Below are positions 17,818 to 25,499 of a DNA stretch of 64,000 bases, piece by piece. Every line of letters starts with the position of its first letter. Positions within the stretch are counted from its first letter, which is position 1. The translations under genes were made by a program, and so were the position numbers. This stretch comes from Chlamydiales bacterium (GTDB lineage Bacteria; Chlamydiota; Chlamydiia; Chlamydiales; Criblamydiaceae): the NCBI GenBank assembly GCA_024233575.1, contig JACKPN010000002.1:1-64000 (forward strand), read 5' to 3'. The notes below the pieces were generated by a model. That model was not told the origin of the DNA, made no database searches, and saw only the letters and a list, made by a program, of their open reading frames with translations.

Positions 17818-18396
17818 ATGGGATTTTCTATAAACGCAGCAGTAAAAAATATTGAGACAGGTCAATTTGAGTCTGAAGCAACATTTGGACCAAAGCACAC
17901 TGAAGAGATGTTCGATTTATTTCGCAAATGGAGTAGTGATGAAAAAGACAGGCATTCGAAAGAAACTTTAGTATTCATCCAAACTTTTCTTGGCAATTCA
18001 GAGGCTACAAAACTGACTTACACAAGAATAGATCAGCCAGATAAACAATATTGTATTGTTAAGGAAGGCTCCGTTCCAGGCATAAAAAAAGAGTGCTCAT
18101 CCTATCTGATCAATTGTCCGAAAAGGGTTCTGCAATATAATTATCAAGAGGCCAAACAGGAACATCCTACAGACGATGTCTATCGAAAATCGTTCAAAGA
18201 GCGTTATACATGGGAGACTTTACAATACTCATCTGGGGAGTCTTTTTTGTTGCGGCCGATGTTTAATGCATTATCCATTAAATCATTCGAAGTCCATTTT
18301 AAGCCGATGAACAACGGGTTACTAAAAATAACTGAAAGCTGCTCGGCAACTCAACTAACTGGGCGGTCAGGGTCCCATAAATTGTCGATGATATAA
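17818..18396 (+). CDS. hypothetical protein, AT-rich accessory gene
   Basis: The ATG at 17818 follows CAGGGAG and is preferred over an upstream start at 17770 that has no ribosome site. The 192-residue product is polar with mixed alpha/beta character, has three widely spaced cysteines (KQYCIV, KKECSSYLINC) and ends in a Ser/His-rich tail. There is no signal peptide or membrane segment. The family is not recognised. Base composition is more AT-rich than that of the flanking core genes. A strong hairpin follows the stop. Confidence 0.65.
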   Translation: MGFSINAAVKNIETGQFESEATFGPKHTEEMFDLFRKWSSDEKDRHSKETLVFIQTFLGNSEATKLTYTRIDQPDKQYCIVKEGSVPGIKKECSSYLINCPKRVLQYNYQEAKQEHPTDDVYRKSFKERYTWETLQYSSGESFLLRPMFNALSIKSFEVHFKPMNNGLLKITESCSATQLTGRSGSHKLSMI

Positions 18397-18414
18397 CTAA
18401 GGCGTTTGCTTGCC

Positions 18415-18444
18415 GGACAAGAAGTTTCAAAGAGCTTCTTGTCC
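18415..18444. terminator. bidirectional hairpin terminator between convergent genes
   Basis: GGACAAGAAG (18415-18424) and CTTCTTGTCC (18435-18444) form a perfect 10-base stem with a 10-base loop. It lies between the convergent stop codons of the genes ending at 18396 and 18444. There is no long T tract on either side. Confidence 0.65.
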
Positions 18445-19085
18445 TATGTCTTTAAAGCCTCTTCCAGTTGATTTTGAGAAAAGTGATTATCAGCAATTGT
18501 AAGAGGGTCGCCAATATGTACATGTATCGTAGAAAACGGCTTAGGAATCCTTAGATTATCCCAAGAGTCTAACTCCCAATAGCTCTCGCAGTGCCAGTTA
18601 AGAGGGAACAGATCAGCTCCCGACTCTTTAGCGGCAAGAAAAATGCCGGGTTTCATCGAGTATTTAGGTCCCCTTGGTCCGTCAGGGGTGTAGACTAGGA
18701 TATATTTCTTTCGTTTCAGCTCTTTAATAGCTTCACGCAATGCTTCATTGCGTGCATAGTGGGCAACGCGGATGCTTTTGCCGCGATCGAAGCTCTCGAT
18801 AATGCGTGAAAGGATCTCTCCGTCCCTGCTTTTGCTGACAAAAATGGCAAAGAATGATGAACCTGTCAAGTTATCATATCTGCGCATGAAATCGATGATC
18901 GGCACGATCCTGTTATGCCAAAGAACGAGGATACACGGCGCTTTTTTAGCGTGTTCTATCAGGCGCTCCAAGCCTTGTTGGTGAAATTTGCACGTGCTGA
19001 TCAGAATGCGCAACAGATATTTGATGACAAAAGCGGCAACCGCCGGTGTCGCTTTATGTTTTAACCATTTCTTTAGGGGATGCAT
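18444..19085 (-). CDS. DUF374 lysophospholipid-acyltransferase-like protein
   Basis: From the ATG at 19085, preceded by an AAAGGA site, the product is 213 residues and overlaps the lpxB end by 32 bases. A longer start at 19124 is possible. The DUF374 landmarks are LVLWHNRI, FVSKSRDGEILSRI, a VYTPDGPRGP box and a FPLNWHCE segment. The family resembles the LpxL/PlsC acyltransferases and is found in lipid A gene clusters. It is the last gene of the GT2-LAB_N-lpxB operon, so acylation of lipid A or a related glycolipid is the likely role. The catalytic His is probably that of WHNR. Confidence 0.82.
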   Translation of the reverse strand: MHPLKKWLKHKATPAVAAFVIKYLLRILISTCKFHQQGLERLIEHAKKAPCILVLWHNRIVPIIDFMRRYDNLTGSSFFAIFVSKSRDGEILSRIIESFDRGKSIRVAHYARNEALREAIKELKRKKYILVYTPDGPRGPKYSMKPGIFLAAKESGADLFPLNWHCESYWELDSWDNLRIPKPFSTIHVHIGDPLTIADNHFSQNQLEEALKT

Positions 19086-20241
19086 AGGGAATCCTTTCCA
19101 GTATGAGTTGTGCAGCGTGATCACTGCTGTCGTGGTTGCCTAACAGAATGCGCATTTTCTTACAGTCGTCGATACAACGATCGCGGCATTTAGTATTTTC
19201 TATCATTTCGCTAAGAGAATCGACAATGTCGGGGATTGAGAGACTGTTTTCAATAAGTTCCGGAAAAACCTCGTGTCCCATCAGAATGTTGACAATACAG
19301 AAATAGGGCAGGTTAATCCGAAGCAGATGCTTGCCGATAAACTTGTTTATCTTCGAGACTTCATACATGACAACCGTAGGTCTCTCATGGAGAGCCAGCT
19401 CTAATGTGACTGTACCGGATGTTGCTAGTGCGGTATGGCTGTCCCGCATGAGTTCGTAACGGTACTGTTGTGGTACGATGAAGAGATCTTCACCGGCAGT
19501 GAAAGTGCTGTTATTGATAATTTCGAGAAGCAAGCTGCGGACAGCATCGTTTGCACAGGAGACAACGAAACAGGTATCAGGATGACGGAGTTTGACGCGC
19601 CGTGCCGCTTCGATCTGCCTTGTAAAATTGTTATCAACCTCGCCAAGGCGACTGCCCGGAAAGATTGCAATAAGCTTTTCCGCCGGGGGGATGTCCAGTT
19701 CTTCTCGCCAGTTATTTTGGTATGTGTAACTTGCTATTCTTTCGACAGCCGGGTTTCCGACATACTCAACAGGCAGAGCTAAATCATGGAAACAATCGAC
19801 CTCGAACGGAAAGATGACCATGAGCAAGTCAAGGGTTTCCGCCATGATATTCTTCCGCCCTTCTGCCCATGCCCATACCGTAGGGGAAACGTACTGGATG
19901 ATCTTGCCGCGATAACCCTGTTTCCGTAAAGCTTTGGCAAGACGTAGATTTAATCCCGGATAGTCGATCAGAATCACAGCATCAGGCTGATGGTGCATGA
20001 TGAGGTCTCTCACCCGATAAAACTGTTTCCATAGTTTCGGTAAAGCTTTGATAACTTCAAAAAAACCGATGATGGCAAACTCTTCCATTTTCATCACTGC
20101 ATCAAGGCCGGCTAGCCGCATGGCGGGACCGCCGACGCCGACAAGGGAAATTGCGGGTTGCTGCGATTTCAATGCCGCAATGAGACCGGCACCCAGCTGA
20201 TCACCGCTTGGCTCGCCGGCAAAGATAAAAAGCTTGTTCAT
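19054..20241 (-). CDS. lpxB: lipid-A-disaccharide synthase
   Basis: The 395-residue GT19 enzyme condenses UDP-diacylglucosamine with lipid X to form the lipid A disaccharide. The N-terminal FIFAGEPSGDQLGAGL, the VSPTVWAWAEGRK segment, FPGSRLGEV and the ATSGTVTLELAL box are diagnostic. It starts 4 bases inside the end of the LAB_N gene. As I recall, the Chlamydia homologue is about 600 residues with fused N-terminal LAB_N domains; here the two parts are separate genes. Confidence 0.96.
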   Translation of the reverse strand: MNKLFIFAGEPSGDQLGAGLIAALKSQQPAISLVGVGGPAMRLAGLDAVMKMEEFAIIGFFEVIKALPKLWKQFYRVRDLIMHHQPDAVILIDYPGLNLRLAKALRKQGYRGKIIQYVSPTVWAWAEGRKNIMAETLDLLMVIFPFEVDCFHDLALPVEYVGNPAVERIASYTYQNNWREELDIPPAEKLIAIFPGSRLGEVDNNFTRQIEAARRVKLRHPDTCFVVSCANDAVRSLLLEIINNSTFTAGEDLFIVPQQYRYELMRDSHTALATSGTVTLELALHERPTVVMYEVSKINKFIGKHLLRINLPYFCIVNILMGHEVFPELIENSLSIPDIVDSLSEMIENTKCRDRCIDDCKKMRILLGNHDSSDHAAQLILERIPYASPKEMVKT

Positions 20242-20927
20242 GTGGTCCGTTCCTTCCTCTGTTCCTTACGGATCAGGATAATATTGCGGATATAGGGTAT
20301 CAACCCTAACGCTGGACCAATAAAGTTTACAGGATCTTTGATTTGTGTGAAATAGGCAAGGCTCAGTAGATCGCCGATTAGGCTGATCCACCAGAAAGGA
20401 CCTCCTAAAAAGCTTTTCTGATGCTTTTCTGCAAACCACCACTGAACCCAAAATCGGGAAGCAAAGAGGACGATGCCGGTGAAACCAATCGCATGCCATA
20501 GCAACGGAAGCTCTGCCGAAGCGTCTCCGCTCCATGGCGTAACAGGAACACGGAACATCTCTACGACACCGTTATTAAAGAACCATCCTTGAATAAGAAA
20601 AAGAACCGTTACGATTACTGAGACAAAAGCAAAAAGCGCAAGCACTGTTCTGAAAGATACCGGAGCTTTCTTTTTTTGCATCAGGTTGAGATTTCTCCAG
20701 GCAATAACGGCATTGCACGCTTGTACAATGCAGACATGGAACTGCACCTGGATGAGCGAATGGAGTGCCAGGGCGACATTGCCGGTTAAAGACAGCAGCC
20801 AAAAGGGGCGGTTGACAACGCTGCGGCCTTTTGATTCGCTGCATAGCCATTGCATGATGGCACGCCCGCCAAAGCATAATCCCGGAAGAAAGCCTAGTGG
20901 ATAGAGAAGTATACGCCAATCATCCAT
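20238..20927 (-). CDS. membrane protein with two tandem LAB_N (lipid A biosynthesis N-terminal) domains
   Basis: The 229-residue protein has two repeats of the same pattern. Repeat one is LGFLPGLCFGGRAIMQWLCSE...PFWLLSLTGN with a following LIxVQ..V segment; repeat two is GFTGIVLFASRFWVQWWFAEK...PFWWISLIGDLLSL with IKDPVNFIGPALGLIPYIRN. Each has about three membrane helices. The LAB_N domain is known as the N-terminal part of chlamydial LpxB and as a stand-alone protein beside GT2 enzymes elsewhere. It shares a 4-base overlap with lpxB and a 1-base overlap with the GT2 gene, so it probably aids membrane handling of lipid-linked sugars. Confidence 0.88.
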   Translation of the reverse strand: MDDWRILLYPLGFLPGLCFGGRAIMQWLCSESKGRSVVNRPFWLLSLTGNVALALHSLIQVQFHVCIVQACNAVIAWRNLNLMQKKKAPVSFRTVLALFAFVSVIVTVLFLIQGWFFNNGVVEMFRVPVTPWSGDASAELPLLWHAIGFTGIVLFASRFWVQWWFAEKHQKSFLGGPFWWISLIGDLLSLAYFTQIKDPVNFIGPALGLIPYIRNIILIRKEQRKERTT

Positions 20928-21646
20928 CAGGGGAGCTCTTGTTTGATCTGATAATTCAGCCGTCTTTTGCGCATCCAGCGTACAGCGAACATATCAGCGA
21001 TCGTGTTAAATGAGCGGTTAAAGAAATTGTATTTTGTTGTTCCATGCATCCTTTCACGATGGTTTACAGGAATTTCATGAACTTCAAACCCTTCGATAAT
21101 GAAAAGTGCTGGGAGAAAGCGGTGCATCCCATGGAACATCTTGATTTTGTCGAAGCATGAGCGTCTGTAAACTTTCAGAGAACAGCCTGTATCGGAGACG
21201 CCATCACCGCAGAAGCGGCTGCGAACTTTATTGGCAAGAAAGGAGGTAACCCTCTTGATAATTGTGTCACGACGCTTTTGACGTACGCCGCAAACCAGGT
21301 CGTAGCGTTCTGCCAGCACGAGCAGCTTCGGTATGTCATTCGGGTCATTCTGGAGGTCGCCGTCAAGAGTGATGATGAAGTCGCCTCGTGCCTCGCGGAA
21401 GCCGACATCAAAAGCGCTGGACTGCCCATAGTTGCGGTCGAAGACGATTACGCGCAGAAAATCTTTCTCTTTCGTAAGAGATTCCAGGATCGGCAGTGTC
21501 TTGTCTGTAGAACCGTCGTCGATGCAGATCAGCTCCCAAGGTTTGCCGAGTCCGCCCATCACCGGCTCGATCTCCTTGATCAACTGGCCTATATTGTCCT
21601 CTTCATTTTTCATCGGAATGACAACAGAGTATTTTGGTGTCGACAT
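20927..21646 (-). CDS. family 2 glycosyltransferase, polyprenyl-phosphate (DPM1/ArnC-like)
   Basis: The 239-residue protein from the ATG at 21646 (GAGG upstream; a start 15 bases earlier is possible) has the GT2 motifs YSVVIPMKNEEDNI, ICIDDGSTD, a DRNYGQSSAF segment and TLDGDLQNDP (DxD). The DTGCSLKVYRR and HRERMHGTTKY segments are typical of DPM1/ArnC-type enzymes that load a sugar onto polyprenyl phosphate. There are no C-terminal membrane helices. It heads the envelope operon with the LAB_N, lpxB and DUF374 genes, suggesting modification of lipid A or a related glycolipid. Confidence 0.88.
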   Translation of the reverse strand: MSTPKYSVVIPMKNEEDNIGQLIKEIEPVMGGLGKPWELICIDDGSTDKTLPILESLTKEKDFLRVIVFDRNYGQSSAFDVGFREARGDFIITLDGDLQNDPNDIPKLLVLAERYDLVCGVRQKRRDTIIKRVTSFLANKVRSRFCGDGVSDTGCSLKVYRRSCFDKIKMFHGMHRFLPALFIIEGFEVHEIPVNHRERMHGTTKYNFFNRSFNTIADMFAVRWMRKRRLNYQIKQELP

Positions 21647-21691
21647 AGCAACCTCGCACATAAAATAAAAAAGATATCATAAAAAAAACTG

Positions 21692-22468
21692 TTATGCAAT
21701 CACCGATACCATGAAATCAGCTCCTGAGGCGAAAGTTTCCGGCGATGTGCCATGTCCTTTGTGGCCTATTGAAGGGGTGATTATCAGGTCGACAGGAGGC
21801 GACCTCTTGCCTTGAGAGAAGTTTGCTTCGACAAGAGCGCGCACAAAGTGATAGCAAGCATCCGTGCCGACACGTTGGTCGCGGTTGCCGATATAGTAAC
21901 GTACCTGCCTGCCAATCAGCTTGTCAGCAATATGGGTCAATGCAAGCTTTTCAGCAACGGTTGTGAGCTGGCGTTCATGAAACTCGTCCATCAGACCAAA
22001 TTGTGTCATCGGTGCAAAGCCGACGACGTATTTTACATCATGATGGCGGGCAGCGACATGTGTTGCGATAAAGCCTCCTCGGGATAGGCCTATGGTTCCC
22101 AATGCATGCGGGTCGATCCACTCATTGTCCAGGGCAAAGTCAATGACACCGCAGACTTGATCGAAAAATGGGCTAAGAAAGTCATTGTTATTGCCGAGTT
22201 CTTCAGCCCAGTAGCGCATCGCTTGTGTTGCAGCGTATGAGCTCCCGTGATAAGGGATATCGACTGAAAAAACGCGGATGCCGGCATCTGCTAAAGCAAC
22301 AGCCGGTTGATTGAAAGGATCGAGCAATAAGCTTTCTTCCCCTGACAATGCAAAATAGAAAACGGAAGGGCGCTTTCCTTGATCAAGCGAAGGCCCTAGA
22401 TGGTAGAGGACTGCTCCTGATGGAGTATCAATACGATCAATCGGTAGGGGGCGGTCTGCGTCGTCCAC
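21692..22468 (-). CDS. alpha/beta hydrolase, acyl-peptidase/esterase-like
   Basis: The 258-residue protein carries a nucleophile elbow GLSRGG (Ser near residue 129), an acid in GNRDQRVG and a His in GHKGHG, a complete Ser-Asp-His triad in the right order. An oxyanion-type VDIPYHGSS segment precedes it. The start overlaps the pcnB end by 32 bases. The substrate is unknown; a cytosolic esterase or peptidase is likely. It is separate from the GT2 operon by about 45 bases. Confidence 0.8.
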   Translation of the reverse strand: MDDADRPLPIDRIDTPSGAVLYHLGPSLDQGKRPSVFYFALSGEESLLLDPFNQPAVALADAGIRVFSVDIPYHGSSYAATQAMRYWAEELGNNNDFLSPFFDQVCGVIDFALDNEWIDPHALGTIGLSRGGFIATHVAARHHDVKYVVGFAPMTQFGLMDEFHERQLTTVAEKLALTHIADKLIGRQVRYYIGNRDQRVGTDACYHFVRALVEANFSQGKRSPPVDLIITPSIGHKGHGTSPETFASGADFMVSVIA

Positions 22469-23717
22469 GGCGGCGTCTCCTCTTCGCCTGCGGGGATGGA
22501 AGGTGCTGGTGGCCGCGGCGATCTTTCTGTTTCATAAATTGGCGATATGACTTGAGCCAATGCTCGTAGAGGTCTTGCAGTTCGGGATTAACTTTAGCGC
22601 GGATTTCAAATAGGGAAAGCGCCAAGGAGAACTCTTTATTTTGAAACAGTTTAGGACGGTGGTGGCGTTTGCCGGAAAAAGGAGTGAACCGATATTGCGT
22701 TGATAAAATAAATCCTGCTGTTGCACTGATGCGGCGTGGAAAATGGGAGAATGACGACATGACGATCGCTTTGATCACATCGGTGGTGACCATGATGATG
22801 TCGCCAATATGAGGTGTCTGCTCTGCGTCGAGAAACTGCTGCTTGATTTCCTTCTCAAGGAGGGGAAATAGCAGCGCAGCTGTTAGAACGGAACGATCCA
22901 GCGAAGAACGCTCATCTTCTTGGTTGATAGTGTCGGCAGCTTCGAGGTAGCTGTAGATCTCACTGCCATGCTTGCCTGTCAAGAAGTCTGCTAAGCAGGG
23001 GAAAATCTGATGTGTCAGCCCAGCTTCTGTCATCAGTCGGATGAATGGTGCGGAAGATCCGGACTCAAGCATGCGGAAAAACTCTTCAAGGATGCGTGCT
23101 GGAGAGCTTTTGAGGATCTCTTCGCGGCAGCTGTCCAGAGCATTGGCGCATGCGTCGTCGATGTCGAAACCGAATCGTGCGCGGAACTTGAGCAGGCGGA
23201 TCATCCGTACAGGGTCTTGCTTGAAGCGCATTGTCGGGTCGCCGATCGATTTAAGAAGATTTTTATGGATATCATCCCATCCGCCGACATAGTCGATGAC
23301 GGTATGTGATGAGGGGTCGTAGAAGAGTCCGTTAATGGTAAAGTCGCGGCGCTGAGCATCGTCGGCAGGCGTTCCCCATTCGTTGTCGCGTGTGATCAGG
23401 TCGCTGCCATTGTCTCCTGAACGGAAGGTGGCGACTTCGATGATCTTGCGGCCGAAGCGAATATGTGCCAGACGGAAGCGGCGGCCGATCAGCAGGCATT
23501 GCCTGCCAAACACTTTTTTGATTTCTTCAGGTCGTGCGGAAGTAGAGATATCGAAATCTTTTGGAGTTTTATTGCACAAAAGATCGCGTACACTGCCGCC
23601 GACAATATAAGCCTCGTAGCCGGCATTGCGTAGCTTTTCGATAATGTAGATAGCGTCCGGATCGATCAGGTGGTAGTCGATCTCATGTTCATCAGCAAGA
23701 AAAGTTTTAGGTTTCAC
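22437..23717 (-). CDS. pcnB: poly(A) polymerase I / CCA-adding-family nucleotidyltransferase
   Basis: The 426-residue protein has the class II nucleotidyltransferase head YIVGGSVRDLLCNKTPKDFDIST (GGSxRD and the DxD metal site). An RFGRKIIEVATFR strand, RRDFTINGLFYDP and the DPVRMIRLLKFRARFGF motif follow. The C-terminus is a very basic tail (KRRRRRGRRR), as in E. coli PcnB. It would polyadenylate RNA 3' ends and so control decay. Its neighbour lpxB is also its neighbour in Chlamydia. The upstream region 23718-23890 holds no gene. Confidence 0.92.
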   Translation of the reverse strand: MKPKTFLADEHEIDYHLIDPDAIYIIEKLRNAGYEAYIVGGSVRDLLCNKTPKDFDISTSARPEEIKKVFGRQCLLIGRRFRLAHIRFGRKIIEVATFRSGDNGSDLITRDNEWGTPADDAQRRDFTINGLFYDPSSHTVIDYVGGWDDIHKNLLKSIGDPTMRFKQDPVRMIRLLKFRARFGFDIDDACANALDSCREEILKSSPARILEEFFRMLESGSSAPFIRLMTEAGLTHQIFPCLADFLTGKHGSEIYSYLEAADTINQEDERSSLDRSVLTAALLFPLLEKEIKQQFLDAEQTPHIGDIIMVTTDVIKAIVMSSFSHFPRRISATAGFILSTQYRFTPFSGKRHHRPKLFQNKEFSLALSLFEIRAKVNPELQDLYEHWLKSYRQFMKQKDRRGHQHLPSPQAKRRRRRGRRRPPPTD

Positions 23718-23890
23718 TAGGTTAGCTTCGTTCCCAATTTAAAGAGTCATTATATTGTTAAAAGAGGTAAAAGTCAAGGACTCTCGAGAGTTGGCCATAT
23801 TAGAAGGTGACACTGAAGCATGCCTTTCAGGCGTGACATCAAATCAGATGTGCTGTAATTTGCTTGCCTTTAAGAAAAGAGAGGACGTTC

Positions 23891-25483
23891 ATGTTGCACT
23901 TACCATTATCGATTCTCGAAAATACACATAATATCCAGCAACTTGCCCCTTTCTGCAGAACAATCGGTCAGAAACCTGGAGAGTCTATGGCTGCTGTTCT
24001 TGAAAGATGGTTAATTAAACATGAAAAAAATCAAAGATACGTAACATTCGGCATTTCCAATATACGTTCTTTGTTAGCAATCAAATACAGGGTGAAGGAG
24101 ATCTTTCCTGTTGATGAACAAAATACAATTATCGAGAAGATCGAGGAAATTTGTATTAGCCTATTAGCGGATCCTTCAAGGGTTCCTGGTATTGAGCAAT
24201 CATTGCCCTTGATGTCAAAGGCTGAACAAGCGTTTATCATTCGACAATATGGGTTGGGAAATATTCCGGAAATGCCAAAAAAGGAGACAGCCTATCGGGA
24301 TCTGGAACCAATATTTGGGGTGTTAGAAGATGTTTTTGGTGAAGAGAATTATGAAGATTATCGATTCAGCTGGTTAGCGGAGGCGTTTACTCCAGATCAG
24401 CTAAGGAAGACGAGACCCTTCTTTTTTGGAGTAAAAGAAAATGAAGGTTTATCGTGGGTGGTCCAACACATTAAGTACTTTCCTAATGAAGAGCGTGGGA
24501 AAAAAGCAGTGGTCCGCGCTTCTGTGTTACTCTATGAAGAGAAACAACAGTTCCTTTATGTAGATCGATCAGTATTTCGATGGGTTCTGAAGATCGTAGC
24601 ATTAGCGATGGAGCGGTTTTCAGAATCTCACTTGAGAAGTCAGAGTTTAACACTTTTTGAGTTGAAGGGATTGATAAAGCCGGTGTCGGAACAGCTGAAC
24701 GAAGAAAAACTAGCACAAGTAATTGATCTAATGAACCCTCAAGACAGTTGGGTAGATATCGGCCAGTTATGTAAGTTGTTTGCACAACATGAAGCTGCAG
24801 ATCTCCAGCCGGCTTTGAAGTGTGCGCAAAAGATACTCCCTGCATCAGCTGATAAACCATCGTTTTTGAGGGTTATTGAAACATTAATAGGTCATAATCT
24901 TAAAGCGATGGAATCAATAATTAGCGATGCGGCTTTGTACGTTGAACGGTTAAGCTCGGCATCACGCATTTCACTTTTGGTTACGCTTATCTCGCTTATG
25001 TATCAGGAAACACCTCCCGGGAATGACAGGGACGATTCTTCATCATCAAATGCTCAGAATTTCGATCTGCTCTATCGTTTATGTTCAGCTTCAGACGATC
25101 CGGATCATTCAGCATTATTCTCTGAATTGGAGAAATTGGATAGAAAAGAGAGATATCCGAAGTTGGTAGCGTATGCTGATGAGTTCTTTGATGATGTTCA
25201 AGTGCAGGAACTGCTGAAGCAAATGCCTGAAAAAGTTGCAATGGCGACAGATATAAAAACACTATTCAAGCACAAACCTCCATTGAGAAATGCAGTGCAA
25301 GAAACAATGGAAATTTGGAAATTTACTGATGATATTGATATAGTGATTCCACTATTTGAAAAAATCGGCCGCTCTCCTGAATTGTTGATATCTCACAAGG
25401 AGCGTTTGATACGTCAGTTTCAAGAGACAAAAGATCTAAAAAGTATCCAAACAATATTAGATTTCCTCCTATCGGAAAGATAA
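23891..25483 (+). CDS. large helical protein of unknown function, first of a pair
   Basis: The ATG at 23891 follows AGAGGA and is preferred to a TTG at 23864. The 530-residue product is acidic, Leu/Glu/Lys-rich and almost wholly helical, suggesting a solenoid, with one Asp/Ser-rich loop (GNDRDDSSSSNA). There is no signal peptide or membrane segment. The N-terminal 80 residues (hydrophobic start, APFCRTIGQKPGESMAAVLERWL) look distantly like those of the next gene, so the two may be old duplicates. The DNA is clearly more AT-rich than the core. Function is not recognised; a secreted effector is possible. Confidence 0.7.
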   Translation: MLHLPLSILENTHNIQQLAPFCRTIGQKPGESMAAVLERWLIKHEKNQRYVTFGISNIRSLLAIKYRVKEIFPVDEQNTIIEKIEEICISLLADPSRVPGIEQSLPLMSKAEQAFIIRQYGLGNIPEMPKKETAYRDLEPIFGVLEDVFGEENYEDYRFSWLAEAFTPDQLRKTRPFFFGVKENEGLSWVVQHIKYFPNEERGKKAVVRASVLLYEEKQQFLYVDRSVFRWVLKIVALAMERFSESHLRSQSLTLFELKGLIKPVSEQLNEEKLAQVIDLMNPQDSWVDIGQLCKLFAQHEAADLQPALKCAQKILPASADKPSFLRVIETLIGHNLKAMESIISDAALYVERLSSASRISLLVTLISLMYQETPPGNDRDDSSSSNAQNFDLLYRLCSASDDPDHSALFSELEKLDRKERYPKLVAYADEFFDDVQVQELLKQMPEKVAMATDIKTLFKHKPPLRNAVQETMEIWKFTDDIDIVIPLFEKIGRSPELLISHKERLIRQFQETKDLKSIQTILDFLLSER

Positions 25484-25499
25484 TAAATGAGAGTTAAGA

